A stretch of DNA of 64,000 nucleotides, taken from assembly GCA_013115125.1 (NCBI GenBank), contig JABANN010000039.1, positions 1 through 64,000 on the forward strand, in the 5' to 3' direction. Positions within the stretch are counted from its first letter, which is position 1; each line of letters starts with the position of its first letter. A program made the position numbers and the translations under genes. Origin of the DNA: Perkinsus olseni (taxonomy: Eukaryota; Perkinsozoa; Perkinsida). Positions 45,947 to 59,360 of this stretch are shown piece by piece. The notes beneath the pieces are model-generated. The model was not told the origin of the DNA. It saw only the letters and a list, made by a program, of their open reading frames with translations, and searched no databases.

Positions 45947-47270
45947 TGCTTACTTGAGTTTTTGTCCAATGGTTTCAGATTTCAATTGAGCCGTGTGTGT
46001 GAGTTTTAAGTCCAACGCCGAGAACCGACTTAGTCAGACTAGCACCGATGTATCTTGTTTCGAGTAGGATGAGTTAAGAAGTGTTTATTGAGCACAGAAA
46101 GTAGCGCTCAGGCAGAGGGTAGGACAGCTCTAAGATACTTTCTCTCCTCCCGGCAGGATCCGCTTCCACAGCTAGGGTGGCTGTGTACTACTGTGTACTG
46201 TGTATAATTGAGCCGTCGTGTTGTTGTATCTTTACTTGATAGTTCGTCGAGTCTCGTATGTGAGCAGTTCATTGAAGAAATACACCTTTGGATAAGCCTG
46301 CACCCGCCATGTGGCCTGGTGAAACGGACTGAAGTCGTTACATGAGATGCTAACGCAGGCTCGATTCCTAGTCTAGTTGAAGGCTGCCATACGCAACCTA
46401 CATGCAGCTGGTAGCGGCAGTCTCGCCAATGCTCCTTGCAGAAGCCTTTTTTCCTTGACGCGCCCGAACGATTCCCTTACCATATTCGCACGACGGACTC
46501 CTGGGTCTTTTGTAAATCCCGGGGATAGTGAGCCTCACTAAGTGAGTCGGTAGCAGTTCTGTGTCCCAATGAAGATTGTGGAGGGCTCAACCGGTAATTA
46601 TGTGTGTGTGAGTTAATAGTTCAACGCCGGTTCCCGCTGAGTTCGATACAAGCAGTGCGGCCGCAGTATGCTCGCGCAAGGAGTTCCTCCGCATCGTTTA
46701 ATGAGATCATGGACTCAGTGAGTGGAATCATGCCCCTGCAGGGCAGCGTGAATCACGGCCCGTGACTGATTGGATTCTTCGCTTACAGTAAGGGAGACCG
46801 AGAGCTGCTATAATTATCAAGTCACCGGGAACCCTTCAACGCCTGCTGCTATCGAATCATCCGTCGTGATCCGACTGCCGTACTCAAGCACAGTTCACAA
46901 ACCCTTCTGGGTGAGTAATGATCATGCTGAGTAACGTCAACGAAACATGCTGGGTATGCTACTGAAGCCGTTTTAGCCGCTGCTGCTGTTGACAAATCTG
47001 CTGAGTGAGCGAGATGCAGCAGTTCTGAAAATGTTGCTTAATTATCTACTTGTGTTGGAGTCACAAAGTGTTATTCCTCCGCACAGGGGGGAAATATGAA
47101 ACAACGGTATTCTAGTAATTGAAATCAATATTCAACAGCAGCTTTGCGCCACCGTTTGAAAAGAAGTATAGAAAAGTAGAAGATACGAGGGAACGATCCC
47201 GAGAGACTATAGAGGAAGCAGATCAATGTGTCGACAGCGGCTCGAGAGGAGTCACGAAAGACCGCAGAGG
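45947..47270. other. end of accessory region, no gene
   Basis: 45947-46420 resembles the spacer after copy 8. An exact palindromic unit lies at 46526-46546 and a two-mismatch mirror unit at about 46746-46766. Confidence 0.5.
46526..46546 (+). repeat. 7-1-7-6 palindromic insertion unit
   Basis: X = TAGTGAG, spacer C, exact reverse complement CTCACTA, then AGTGAG. Confidence 0.9.
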
Positions 47271-50200
47271 TCATGACGTGTCTCGCTTGAACATCGACAG
47301 CATGCGGTGGGTAACCTGAATGCACAAGAAGAATTATAACATGGGATAAAGATACATCTCTTAGCAAGGCGAGCGGCGTATCGTTCGACGCACACTTCAG
47401 GCCACGAGCAAAGGCTCACCATAAATCCTCCTCCGATGTTGATAGCTGCTATTGCAATCGCAGCCACAGCAAACACTTGCGTCGCAACTTCTTCTGATGA
47501 TACCATGAAGATTCCACCGAGGACAACCTAGGATGAAAGGTTGGAAGTGGACTATCCCTGCGGAGGTACAGAATCCCACCTGGCCTGAGATAGCGTTGGA
47601 GACTGACATGAGAGGGGTGTGGAGAGCCGGCTGCACGTTCCACACCAACATGTAGCCAACCTGTCAAAGGAGCCAAGGTCGTGCCCATCAAGCCCTTGAA
47701 GGGGCTCGTAGACGAGGGCTTACGAAGCCGGCAAGGACGAAGACCATGAGGAGGTCGATGAAGGTCCTCGGTGCCCAGATAGCAATGATAACGAGGATAC
47801 CGGCGGACACGAGCAGCAGGAATTGGGAGGATGCCAGGATGCCGCCGCCAACAGCATTCACCTAAAAGGAGGGCGACTTGGAAAAACATGTGCATCAACA
47901 AGGTTGTACTTGACTGACACCACCCTGTCCAGGGCTGCCCGGAGCGTCGGTCTTCTTCGGAACTGCTGGGCTTGGCTGGGGTGGTGGAGGCATCTTCAAG
48001 ACCTTCCAAACAAGGATTCGGCGGCTATTGAATCGGATGCCGATTGTTCACCTGACCGTCCTTGCAGCATACTATGCTGCGCACTATGATGTCACTCTCG
48101 GGTGACTCATTGATGTTGGCCTCGAAGAAGGATTCGAAACTACGAGCGTCTTTGGCCTGGCAACAAAGACGAGGAGTCTAAGGACCCTGAGAAAGAAGGC
48201 AGAGGATGGTACCTCTTCAGGTCCCTTGGAATGGACATGAGTAAGGAAATTGAGCATGTTGGCAGCGAACATTGTGGAGGCTTGGTCGGCCATCCGACTC
48301 GCCATATCAGTGTACCCGATGATGCGTATCTAACACCTCCATCCATGACAATAGCGGCCTGGGACGTATCTTACATTGTTCTTGTACAGGTAAGATTCTC
48401 CCTTCTTCGTCAACTCACAGTTTCCACCACCCTCAGCGCCGAGGTCCACTATCACCGAGCCAGGCTTCATCGAATCGACCTGCACTCAGCGAATAGCATA
48501 GGTATCCAGCACCACTCCTCGAGACTGACCATGTATCCCTCGATCAAGCGAGGGCTCGGTCTACCGGGAATAGCTGCAGTAGTGATGATGATGTCACACT
48601 CCCTGGCATGCTTATGGAAGGTTGCCTGAGCACCAACTCGTGAGGTAGCCGGGAACCAACCAGCGGCTGTCACCTTCTGAGCAGCCTTAAACGCATCGCT
48701 GCTTTCCTTAGCGTATCCTCCGCTACCAGCACCCTCCTCCTTGAAGTCAACACTGAACCATTTGCCGCCCATAGACTCCACTTGATCCGACACGTCGCGG
48801 ACCTGATGATAACACTTCTCGATCTGTCAATGCGGGACATGATCCTTCCGTACATCCCATGCCCGAACCTCGGCACCCAGAGAGACAGCGGTCCCGATGG
48901 CAGCCAGGCCAGCAACACCAGCACCAAGGACCATCACTCGGCAAGGGGGATACTTGCCTGATCGAGAAGGTGGACGAGCGCGGCGCAGGAAGCAAGGACC
49001 TACCCGCTGCGGTGATCTCCGGTGCGAAGAACTTTTGATACTCATGGGCGGCCTCCAAGACCGCGCGGTGCCCAGCGATCTTAGCCTAAATGAAGACGCC
49101 TGCTGATCAGTTCAATCAGCGAGTGCGCGGACCTGGCTGGAGAGACAGTCGAGTTTCTGAGCGATGGTTATCCTCGGAACTGCCGTGACGTCTACCAAGT
49201 TTACACCCTCTCCGTTCGCAATCTCAATCTCCCTGCGAAGGCAAGTCCAGGTTGCCAGCAGAGGCGCCGGAACCTTACTTCTTGCCGGCATCCGTTAGTC
49301 GACCAACCCAGGATACACAATACTTGCCTCGAAGTTGATGGAGGATATCCACTGGCGGCGGGCGAATAACGAAGACCATCTGAAAGTAAGACAGACCTGC
49401 GGATGCCTTCGTCGCTGTCGATCTCGTTCCCTGACCTGTGCTTTGGCACATAGGCTGCCGGAGTCGGGGAGAACCTCACAGCCGACAGCTTTGTAGGCCT
49501 CGTCGGAGAAGCCGGCTCCGAGACCAGCGTTGGTCTCGACGTATATGGCATAGCCCTTCTCGTATAGCTTACCACAGATACTGGGTACCTGCCAGCAACA
49601 AGATCCAACCAGGGAGGAGGACATCCGCGACTTACCAGAGCCACTCGCTTCTCTCCGGGGTACCGGTCCTTCAACACACCAAGCTTGTAGTAAGTCTCGC
49701 GAGCCACTAACGCTTCAACGCCGGTCGTGGCATCAGTCGTGTCGGGCTCTTGCGCCGGCTCCGGTGCTCCAACTTCCTCCACCACATCCTTTTTCCCTTC
49801 AGCAGTCAACTCGAGCAACCTACTTCAACTCTACGTGGTATGCTGTACAGAGGGAAGGCTACCTCCCGGCGAGCTCCTCCATCTTAGGCTTGGCACTGCC
49901 GAAGAACATCCTGTTGTTCTCCCGAACGAATAGAGGGTTGTCGACTCCAGAGTAGCCAGCGCCACGACCTCGCTTCATCACCACCGTCATCTTACCCTTC
50001 CACACTTCTAGTACAGGCATGCCTGAGGAACCGAACACGTTAATGCCCTCAGGTCATACAGCCACAAACTATGCCCGACACGGGATATCGTTCGAAGTGA
50101 AAGGAGTGAGAACACACTTCAAGGAGAGAATGCACAGAGGACTGATACCAACAGTCCGCGCGAAAAGGACCTTACCGGCAATAGGGCATGTGGGGTCCTC

Positions 50201-51940
50201 AGCAGCGGCCGGGTTCACGATGTCGTTAGCACCGACGACGATGGTGACATCTGTCTTCTCGAAGTCATCATTTATCTCATCCATCGCCAGCACTATATCG
50301 TAGGGGACTCGTGCTTCAGCCAAGAGCACCTGATGAATAGTCGTCGATCTCCCAAGAAGAAACCAGGACTCCTGAGCACATTCATATGGCCTGGCAACCG
50401 GCCTGCCACTGGATGGATGCCAAAACGGACTCTCACACCACGGCCACGGAGAATCTCCGTAACCTGTGCTACAGCGTGCTGGGCCTTGGCAGCCGCCATA
50501 CCGTAGCCGGGGACCTAGAGAAGAATGTGCAAGAGGGAGGACGGATGAGTCGACAAGGCTTACGATGATAACTTCCTTGCTCCTGTTGAGCGTCTCCGCG
50601 AGCTCTTCCAGCGCTATCTCGCGCATCTCACCCTCGACCTTCGCACCACCCGAAGATGCGCCTTCACCGAAGCCGCCAACAAGAGTGGACCACAGCGAAC
50701 GGTTCATGGCCTCGCACATGATGACGGAGAGAATGGCGCCGCTGCAGCCGACGAAGGCTCCAGTAATGACCAGGAGCTTGTTAGCAAGCATAAAACCTGA
50801 CGGGTTAATCGAGCTGTATCGGTTGTGAGTGGGTAGAGACCTTACCAGCGCAGACACCAGCGAATCCCGAGCCGGTGTTGAGGATGCAGATAACGACAGG
50901 CATGTCGGCTCCCCCGATGGCGATGACGAAGAGGACACCCCAGATGGAGGAGAGGGCGGCCACGAAGAGCATGTACATGAGGCCCAGGCCAGTACCGTAC
51001 CTGATACGGCGCTGGATGATGATGTGGTCTACTCGGAAGCAGCTTACCCTTCATGGTTAGCAAGAACACAGAATGTTACGATCAAGGCCATAATAATCAG
51101 GGTTATGATAGTTCGAAAGGGCGGAACACGGGCCTTCGACGCAAGGTTGCCGTTGAGCTTCAAGCAACTGAGAGAGGCATCGGTTGAAGGCTCTACCGGC
51201 GGCGGAGTGATCTGGTGCCTACGCTATGATGGAGCCGAAGAAGGTGAGCATTCCGATGATCATAGAGAGGAACATCGCAATGGTCTGTATGACAACTTCT
51301 GCTGTTCTTTCGGAATCCTCGACTGAAATAGACATGAACGCTAATGCTGCGACCCGCGTCGTGCGGGGCTTACTCTGAGCCGAGCCGTTGGGGCCGAACT
51401 CGGCATTAGGGTCGAGAAAGAGGCCGAGAGCCTCGAGAGCGGAGGCGAGGCCGCCGAACGCATTCAGTAGGCCAACCATCTGCGGCATTTGAATCATGGT
51501 CACGTGACCTGATAACGGAGTGATCCAAGGCTGAGAGAGGCAGAGATAGAGGAGTTGAAACTCACCAGCGAGCAGGATCCCTATAATAAGCCCAGGGAAG
51601 AGGGCCACGGCAATGAGCCAGTAGCCCTCATCACACACGAATTGACTTGCCCAGGCACCGGCCACTGCGGCTGTCATACCGAGCATACCGTAGATGTTAC
51701 CCCATCTGAACGATGAATATTAGTCCAACCCCGACAGGCCAGGGACCCTACTTGGCTGTCTCGGTCTTGGACAAACCTCTGAGAGCCATAATGAAGAGGA
51801 CGGCAGAGCCTATGTATCTGCAGAGGACGAGAATGGCCCTCGTGAATAGGAGGATGGGGTGGAGCTTACACAACCTCCAGCCAGTCTTCCTGATTGAATA
51901 GGTTGCTGTCACATACTGTAGTGTTGTCGAATGTCGACAT
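47271..51940 (-). CDS. NNT: NAD(P) transhydrogenase, beta-alpha fusion
   Basis: Proton-translocating transhydrogenase (NADH + NADP+ to NAD+ + NADPH), an integral membrane enzyme. A single intron-rich gene. The start [20 protein letters not shown] (exon 51870-51940) leads into the beta part: [23 protein letters not shown], [40 protein letters not shown] and the NADP domain ([64 protein letters not shown]). A charged linker follows ([20 protein letters not shown]), then the alpha part: [38 protein letters not shown] (NAD site), [17 protein letters not shown] and [20 protein letters not shown], then the C-terminal helices ending [22 protein letters not shown] (last exon 47271-47315). Beta-before-alpha order is the apicomplexan/Entamoeba form; animals have alpha first. 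No obvious targeting presequence. Most inner splice sites are approximate. Confidence 0.92.
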
Positions 51941-52551
51941 TGATGGAAGAGCTAGAGTACTATCAAGGTAACAGATCGAAAGCCCTCTCGCTCAGAGTAC
52001 GTTTCAAGTACGTGAATGAACGCCTAACTACTCCGAGAAGAGCACGTCAAGAGGGCGTGAGTGAAGCACTGTCGTCGTTAGGCTAGCGACGACACATAGG
52101 TCCAGTCTGAGGGTTGCAGCACTCTCATTCCTTGTTGTTCTGGTGTCGCTCTATGACGGAATACATTTCGGGCGGATTTGGTTTTGCGAGCTATCTTAAG
52201 CGGTCGTGGAGCTGGAGCAACTGTCTGAAGTCACAATGGTCGGGAGCCGAAAGGGAATTGCACAACCTCCTGGCACGCATGCTCATGAGGATGACTTCGT
52301 GAAACGGTCGGGGTCTGCCTCTTGCTGCTCGTCAGCGTCATCGCGCACTGCGTGACCACTGCGATCAAGATTGAAATCCAGTAGAACGACTTATACTTCG
52401 AACTGGTCGCGATGTTTACAATCAGCGCGCCGAGGTGAGCGGGATTTCGAAGAGCACTAGAGATATGTGACATCCACAGGAAGGGATACTCGGAAACACC
52501 ACGACCACCAGTGAGAATAACACAATGAGCAGCAGCACTCATGAGGATCGG
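51941..52551. other. upstream region of NNT; possible small membrane ORF
   Basis: A minus-strand frame from ATG 52473 to 52231 (80 codons, MSHISSALRNPAHLGALIV) contains one hydrophobic helix (FYWISILIAVVTQCAMTL). It could be a small membrane protein gene between the kinesin and transhydrogenase genes, or chance. Confidence 0.3.
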
Positions 52552-55500
52552 CTATGAACTCATCATCTTCTTTCTCGGGTCTACGATCTTCATCTCTACT
52601 GCACTCACTCTCGAACCGAAGGTCAAAGAGTTGCTGGACTCGTCGTAAGAGTTCTGAGAATAAACACACGCCACAGGGGAGAGAAAGGTTTCTAATGGTC
52701 GTACTGATGCTGGATTGATCTGCAAGAGCATCACCGTTTTAGAGTCGCCGCCGAGGCTCTCACTCAGAATGGACGTTAGCACCGAGTTCCTGACACAAAC
52801 CGGTTTGCTCGCGAGAGGAGCACGAAGGGAATCACCTGTATGGCACATGTAGGTTCTTCGTTACACGCGCGCTGATGACGTCACCGAGAGCGCTGAGGGA
52901 CTTGTTAATAGCGACGGCCTCCTTCTGTCGCTGACCGACCGCACCTAACGGATAGAAGGCTCCTAGAAAGCATCAACGCTTGGGTTCGTATCCATCCGAA
53001 GGAACGGTTGAATGGCAGACTTGCTCTCATCAAGGTCGCGGTGGCATTGCATCGGCTGAGTCACCGACACGGTATCAACTCACCACTCTTTCGTAGACGC
53101 TCACTCCCCGCAAGGTCAACAAGGTTGATTTTCGACGTCAACCGATCTCGCCCGGGTGTCACGATCTCGGCTTTCAACGATACGATCAAATGCGACCTGG
53201 ACGACTGCTCGTTGACGTTGGTTGATCCGACGGCTCGCGCCTCCCAGCCTGAAGCGGCGAGTGGGTCGGTGGGGAGTGCAGCAGAAGTACACCTCTAGCG
53301 AGTATTGAATGGACATCGTCTGGCGAGAGGACGGGCAGCCATGTGAGGCCGGGAACATCACTCACGGGAACTCCATCAGAGGATGTCAGTTGTACCTATC
53401 AGAGGCAGAAGTTTGGGAGGCAGAATTGTGGATGCGCAAGAAAACTAACTGGGCTTGTGGCTCAACGGTAGAGCATCTGACTCCAGATCAGACGGTTGTC
53501 CGTTCGAATCGGGCCAAGCTCATGAATATTTTCAAACCACATAGTTCATATCTGCGCGTAATGGTGATAAGTGATATTTAATTTTTTCAACGGCGAGAAT
53601 CATTGGCGACCTCGATCGTCTAAAGCGATCTGTCAATATCAACGACCGTTGCACAACCCACCTTAGGTTTCGCAACATTCCCTGAACTCTTCTCTTTTAG
53701 CAAGTCACGAATCTCCTCGTTGTAGATCTCCATGACCGAGGCTGTCAGTCGATAAGACCAAGCCCCCCGTCGAGCGTCGATCCCCTGACACACTGACGTC
53801 CCTGCCTCGGTGCCGTTGCCTACCACCTTGAACAACTCTTTGAAAGCTCTCTGATACATTCCAAGCTCATCTGAGGTCCCCTGAGTGACGAACAAACACC
53901 GATAGGGCAGCAGTACTCGCGCATGTGCTGAACAATCAGAAGTGTTAACGAATCCCGTCATCTTTCCTCTTTACTTGCATGGTGTGTGTCTTGCCGCTAC
54001 CAGTTTGCCCATAGGCGAAGATACAGATGTTATACCCATCAAGAGCAGAGGTGATCAGCGGGTGTAGCTCCGAAAACACGTCTGCCTGACATTAGTGTCC
54101 TGCCAGTCACGGTCGAGTCGCGAGATCCGATATGTCGAGCTGACACGCTTGCACTTGTGGTTTCACCTGGTCAGCCTGGTCAGTGAATACTTTGTCAAAC
54201 TCCCATTTTTTGGCGGTTTGAAGTTCCTGGTTGAGAACCTGCACGCTGTCGACCTCCGGAAACTCGATACAACGTCCCTCTCCTCGCTCCTTCTCCAGTA
54301 GAGGCCGCACCTGAGAATCCGCTGGAAGGGATTCCACGGTTTCTCTCATACACGGACAAAGACTCTGATGTTCCCTCGCAACTCCTGCACCTTGTTATGT
54401 AACTCCCGTCTCTTCTTCGTCTCCTCAGCCAGCTTGTCCAAAAGCCGCTGCACCTACGCCCGCACGAGTACCGCCATACGCACAGCTAGTGCCAGAGCAA
54501 TCCACTCAGCGTCGCTCTTCTCAATAAGGGAAGATCCCGCATAGCGGTTTCAGGCACTCACCCGGTCGTCGACCGTCGATTCCATCCTCTTTGTTCGCTC
54601 CTTCAACAAGGCATAAGACTTCCCCAACTCACTCGTGACGAGACTTTTCAATTCCTAAGCGAGACACCCCTTAGGAGATCGCTTCTCGAAGGGCGGCCGG
54701 TTCTGCGACAACCGATGCCATCCGGAAGGGTCTAGCTGCACCTGGAGGTCTGACTTAGTTCTTCGCCTGAAGTCAGCCACGATGCCCTGGTCGATCCCCA
54801 AAGTTCTGCATCCAGGGTCAGCTGTCGGCCTCTCTGAATCTCGTTTTTTTGCTTTGTCGTACAGCTGCCGGAGGGCCTGTGAACGCTGCTGTTACAAGGC
54901 AAAGTTCGTCCGCGGCAGAGGTCTAGGGCTGGCAGGGCTCATCATCCCCTCCCACTTTATACTTCTCCGTCAGTTTTCGGAGATTCTCTCTCGTCTGCTC
55001 GTCCCCAATTGCGCTGCTTGGCTGCGTCTCCGCCTGAGGAGCAGCCTTGTGCGCAGCTTGTTGTTGGTGGAGCGGCAAGGATATCTCCGGCTCCACCACA
55101 TTCGCAAGACTAGGCCTCCAACAATTGCCACCAATAGAAAGCTGACTGCGCTAAACGGCTGGTCAGGGAGCTCCTAGATGGTTTCGAAACGTGTTAGTCT
55201 CCAGTGACGCATCCATAGTCCTACGCTAACTCTTGCCCTCAGTATGCCTATGCGTTATCGGCTCGCGGGCTCGGTGCGAGAGCAAGGGTCGTCAACGGAC
55301 CTTCCTTGAGCTTCCTTGTCCCCCTTCCCCTTCGAGCGTCGTTTCCCCCTTGGTGTTGCGAGGGTGCGAGCCTTGTACAGGAGATGCTTGCTGGGGCTTC
55401 TGCGCTTTCCTCTCACGGTAGATTCTCTCGATTTCTAAAACCTCCTCATCCACCTTGAAGGAAAGATGTCTTCACTGAGTGAAGTTCAATCAAATTCAGC

Positions 55501-56144
55501 GGTGAGCGTATCATAGAGAGCACTGCATGGCTCTAGTCGCCTCGCATCCAAAGGGACGTACTGAGTCCCGGAAGTTGTTGCCGGTATATATCACTCACTT
55601 CGGCTGAGTGTGATGATAAGTCGTCATTCTTTAGAGGTGGCATTTGAGCGAGCTCCTTCGGGAGCTGCGTATTCGATTCTCTGCCATACCTGCAAGGATC
55701 GTAGCGTGGATGTGCCAAGATTCAGAATCGGGTTCGACCAGCTGAGGCATTTCTTCATCCACCCTTCCTTTCGTTTCAGCTGCGCGAGTGTCTGCCTCTG
55801 CGATACGATCTCCCGCCTGATCACCAAATATCCCTTCATGGCGACCCTCCGGTTCGCGGAAGCCGAGGCATCCAGACGACCGTATGACGAGAAGGCAGGG
55901 GTAGGCTCAGCCTCACTTCAGGAGATTCATTTGCGTCTTCACGAGGGCCCGATTGTCGGCATTCTGAGGCGTTGTGGTTGTCGGGTTTTGCCGAAGGCTC
56001 GCCAGCTTAGAGAGTCGATGTCTACTTCGCTACTCACAGCAGGCCTACCTCCTTACGGAGGCAGCCGTTGTCTGCTCTCAACTTCTCGATAACCTCCTCT
56101 CTACTGCGCAGCCTCTTCTCGAGAGCACGGTAACTGTCGAGCAT
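52552..56144 (-). CDS. Kinesin-14-type motor protein (C-terminal motor)
   Basis: A microtubule motor. N-terminal exons encode coiled-coil: [18 protein letters not shown] then [15 protein letters not shown] (start 56144), [55 protein letters not shown]. The neck RGNIRVFVR then runs straight into the motor, the mark of kinesin-14. Motor motifs: [25 protein letters not shown], the P-loop [15 protein letters not shown] (about 53985-54020), [13 protein letters not shown], switch [17 protein letters not shown] (about 53160-53210), switch [13 protein letters not shown] (about 53095-53125) and [20 protein letters not shown]. It ends DPRKKMMSS then TAG. All motor signatures are present, so the gene looks functional; exon limits are approximate. 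An intron between about 53400 and 53640 contains a tRNA-Trp on the other strand. The stop of the next upstream gene lies only 33 bp away. Confidence 0.9.
53451..53522 (+). tRNA. tRNA-Trp (anticodon CCA)
   Basis: Complete cloverleaf: acceptor GGGCTTG with CAAGCTC and discriminator A, D-arm GGCTCAACGGTAGAGC, anticodon stem TCTGA/TCAGA with loop CTCCAGA (anticodon CCA), variable loop of five, T-arm GTCCG-TTCGAAT-CGGGC. No intron. It lies antisense within a kinesin intron. Confidence 0.96.
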
Positions 56145-56176
56145 GAACTCAGCCGCGCGTCAGCCTGAGCGCTGTC

Positions 56177-59100
56177 TTACTGCTCCAGAATTGCCGAGGG
56201 CTCAGCTCCAGAAGCTAGCAAGAGCTCAGGGTCTTCATTGACGAGATCAGCGAACGCGGATCCTCCAGAGAAACCAAGTTCGGCTAGTAGCTGGTCGCGC
56301 GAAACGGCAGATTGGGGTGCAGGTGGCATCTGTAATTCCAGAGCTGCAACGGGTTCGACGACCTCTGGGAGTTCCACGGTCAATTGCTAGGGTTGGTAGT
56401 TCAGCGGACGAGTAACACATACCGGAGCGAAGGACGCGGCTGCTTCGGTTTCTTGATCGGGGCCGTCCCTTCGGCCTCGGCGGATGTATGGCCCGCCGGC
56501 ATTCGATGATGGAGGCATTCGATATTTGAACAACAGGGTCTCCTACCATATTCGCAAGGGCTGCTTCCGAGCGCAAGTTGGCTAGAGCAGGCCAGAGACC
56601 GAGGAAGAGGTGGAATCGGTATCGCCCGAGATCACGGAACTGGGTTCTGTACCACGGATTTATCTTTATGGCTAGGGCCAGGGAGCGGATCCTGCCAGCC
56701 TGCACGGCTGGACCTGGTCCAGTGGACCGTTCGGATGCACAGGCTGGTACAGTTATGAGGGCGATAACTTGATGACTTGCCGATAACTCACTGATGTCGA
56801 ATCTACGATAGGCCACGGGCGATGATGCATGAACCCAGTGATAATCACAATAGAGTTTGAACTCAAGCGACCCTATCAGGTAACACGGCCAGTATGATAT
56901 CGAAAGGAGCGGTCTCGGACTCGGTGAACGACTCAACAGTGTACTTTTTCAAGATTGTGCGATAAGACTTGTCGCGTTCGAAAGGCTATTAGAGGAGGCT
57001 GTTGCGGTGGTCGGTGAGGTAAAGAGTTGGCAGCTTCCCCGAACTTGGCCTCCATCGACGAAGGCATCGACCAATGCCCGACCATCGTTATCGAGCTGCA
57101 ACACCTGCAGACCGAGAGATAATATGATGTTTTCTTGGATGGACAATCATGCTGTCAATGCATATGTCACCGACGGGACACACAGGACACAGCGCGTATG
57201 CCTCACTGTAACGAGCGCTCCTCCTCGACTGGTGAGGGGTGGCAGAGGATATTCCACATGCAGGGCTGATCCAGATCCAATGTCGGTCATCTGCACCATT
57301 GAGAATCGCATCAACATCGCGCCGGATGAGTTGCGTACAACATTTTCCTGCAGCCCGTCTGTGAAGTTGGTCCTAGTAGTATCACAATTATGGCATATAA
57401 TACCTGGGAGGCATGGGTAAGTATATAATAGTGGGGACGTTACGGAGACATTTCTTCTGTCATGTTGTGCGCTCTTATGCCGAATAGAGGCTCCCAACCG
57501 ATGACGACATTGTTTCTGGATTCCTATGAAAGAATAATCTCGGTTTGCCGCCTCTACTGAGCCTCAAGACGAGTCGTGTGAGGGTTCGCTACTAACAGGA
57601 TATGGAATACTGTCAGGCGGTGCGGTGACTGAGGGACCAAGCATTGATCACACCCTAACCGACATCCGCCCTTCACGGTCACAATCGCACCGCCGCGCAC
57701 CATTAAACCATGCCTATTGAGGCGGACAGTCGTATCTGATCATGAGATTTTGGTCTCGATCCAAGTCCAAGACGAAAACTGTCACGGCCTTGCTCACTTA
57801 CCCTTGATGACTCTGCAATCATGGTAATTGAATGCACCGCCGTTAACCAGAACGCCTTGTGCGCATTCGGTCAAAGTGGACTTTTCTAACGCAAAGCTAG
57901 CGGTGTCTTCAACCAGGAGCCCCATTCGGCCTGCAAGAGCCCAGTGAGAGCACGGGGTGGCTTGCACGGGGTTGAATATCACGGGGACGCGGTTGTCCTC
58001 GCACAGACCACTTCGATGCTTCAGTACATTCGTATATTCGAGTAGTGCTTATGTCAGCTCTCGAGAGTCCCGCGACTCTCACCGCCGCCGCCCCACGGCA
58101 CGATCTTAGAATACAATCTGTGAAGTTGAACACCTGAAATCCTGATACCTCGCGCGGGGTTACACAGGAGCTCCGGTTGACTGCTGCCCGCCTTAAGCTT
58201 AACCATCACGCTAGGCGTTGCTTTGCTACCGTGTTAGTCTCGGCTTCGGCTCCGCACCCACTGCAGTTCTCGAGCACACATGTGTCTACAAACAACGATA
58301 CCCGTCGCAGTACAGGCTTGCTACGCCCTCGGCGGTGCCGCATTCTACTTACTCACGTTTACTTTAGCCGCCCCACTTAACACTCGTACGAGGTTCTTGC
58401 CGCCTGCGGGAGACTATATGGCAATGACGAGGGAATGCACGCTTCATTCGGATGATGCGAGCTTGGGCGAGGTTTCCGCCGGGATGAGGGCTCCTCAGAC
58501 CCACTGTTGACGATCCGGCAAGAGACCAAATTGAGCTCGGTTGAAGCGGTCTCATCTCGCCCCGTTGCGATCTCGATAACGTTGGAGGTCGATGTACTGT
58601 CTGTTTCAAGTGATCCGTCGAGGACCTGAGTTACGTCCGTGGTAGCTGTCGATCGGCATCCGTGCTGAAAGAGCCCGAAGACATTCTGGCGCTTCGAGCG
58701 GAAGAAGAAACTCACGATGTCTTTCAACGTCACTCGGCAATAAGGCGCGGTGATCATGAGAACTGGACCAGTGTTGCATTTGAGTATTGTCTTTCGGTTA
58801 CTCCCTTCGATGACCACCGAGGCCTATCGGAAAGGGCTGAAGCGAACCGCCAGTTGACGATCCTACCCCTCGTTGCGAAATGACGATCGGGGCATTCATG
58901 GTGACGATTCCCTCGTCGGAAACACGAATCACCCGAGTGCCGTCACAAACAGCATCATGCACTGAGTAACACGCGGTGAGGTTCGCTTCGGTTTTCGGAC
59001 AGTAGCCACGGCCAGAGCTTACCAAAGCGAGGCAGATCCCGGGTTTCTGCTTTAACTTGCAAGTCCAAGCATTGACGCGAAGATTCTCCAAGGTGCTCAA

Positions 59101-59360
59101 CACATACGCTTTTCAAGAACGCCAATACCTGGGACGGTTGTGCCAGCTGCAAAATCAAGCTTAACACCAAAAGTATCGGCTGCGTCGAAGGGTTGAGCTT
59201 CTGTCACGTGGGCGCATAGAAGGAAATCGGACTGTGCTCGCAATTCATGGCAACCCACTATTTGCATCCTATCCATGGCATTAGAGGACTCCGAGCGTAG
59301 CCGCTCTGGTAGGAGGCCGTGAGCCTCATCGATCAAGCGTTCGAGGTCATTCGCAGGCAT
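56177..59360 (-). CDS. Right-handed beta-helix repeat protein
   Basis: An intron-rich gene starting at ATG 59360: MPANDLERLIDEAHGLLPER, FLLCAHVTEAQPFDAADTFG, VKLDFAAGTTVPGIGVLEK, then KQKPGICLALVSSGRGYC and ACYSVHDAVCDGTRVIRVS. From about 58900 downward come beta-helix rungs typical of the pectate-lyase/CASH fold: VTMNAPIVISQRG, VIEGSNRKTILKCNTGPV, YCRVTLKDIV, LNLVSCRIVNSG, MFNFTDCILRSCRGAAAV, MGLLVEDTASFALEKSTL, GALMLRFSMVQM-like and VVQISNASIIECRRAI. It ends with an acidic helical tail (RDQLLAELGFSGGSAFADL, EPSAILEQ). No catalytic or signal sequence was recognised. It shares the fold, not close sequence, with the gene at 8548. It ends 33 bp before the kinesin start on the same strand. Confidence 0.7.
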
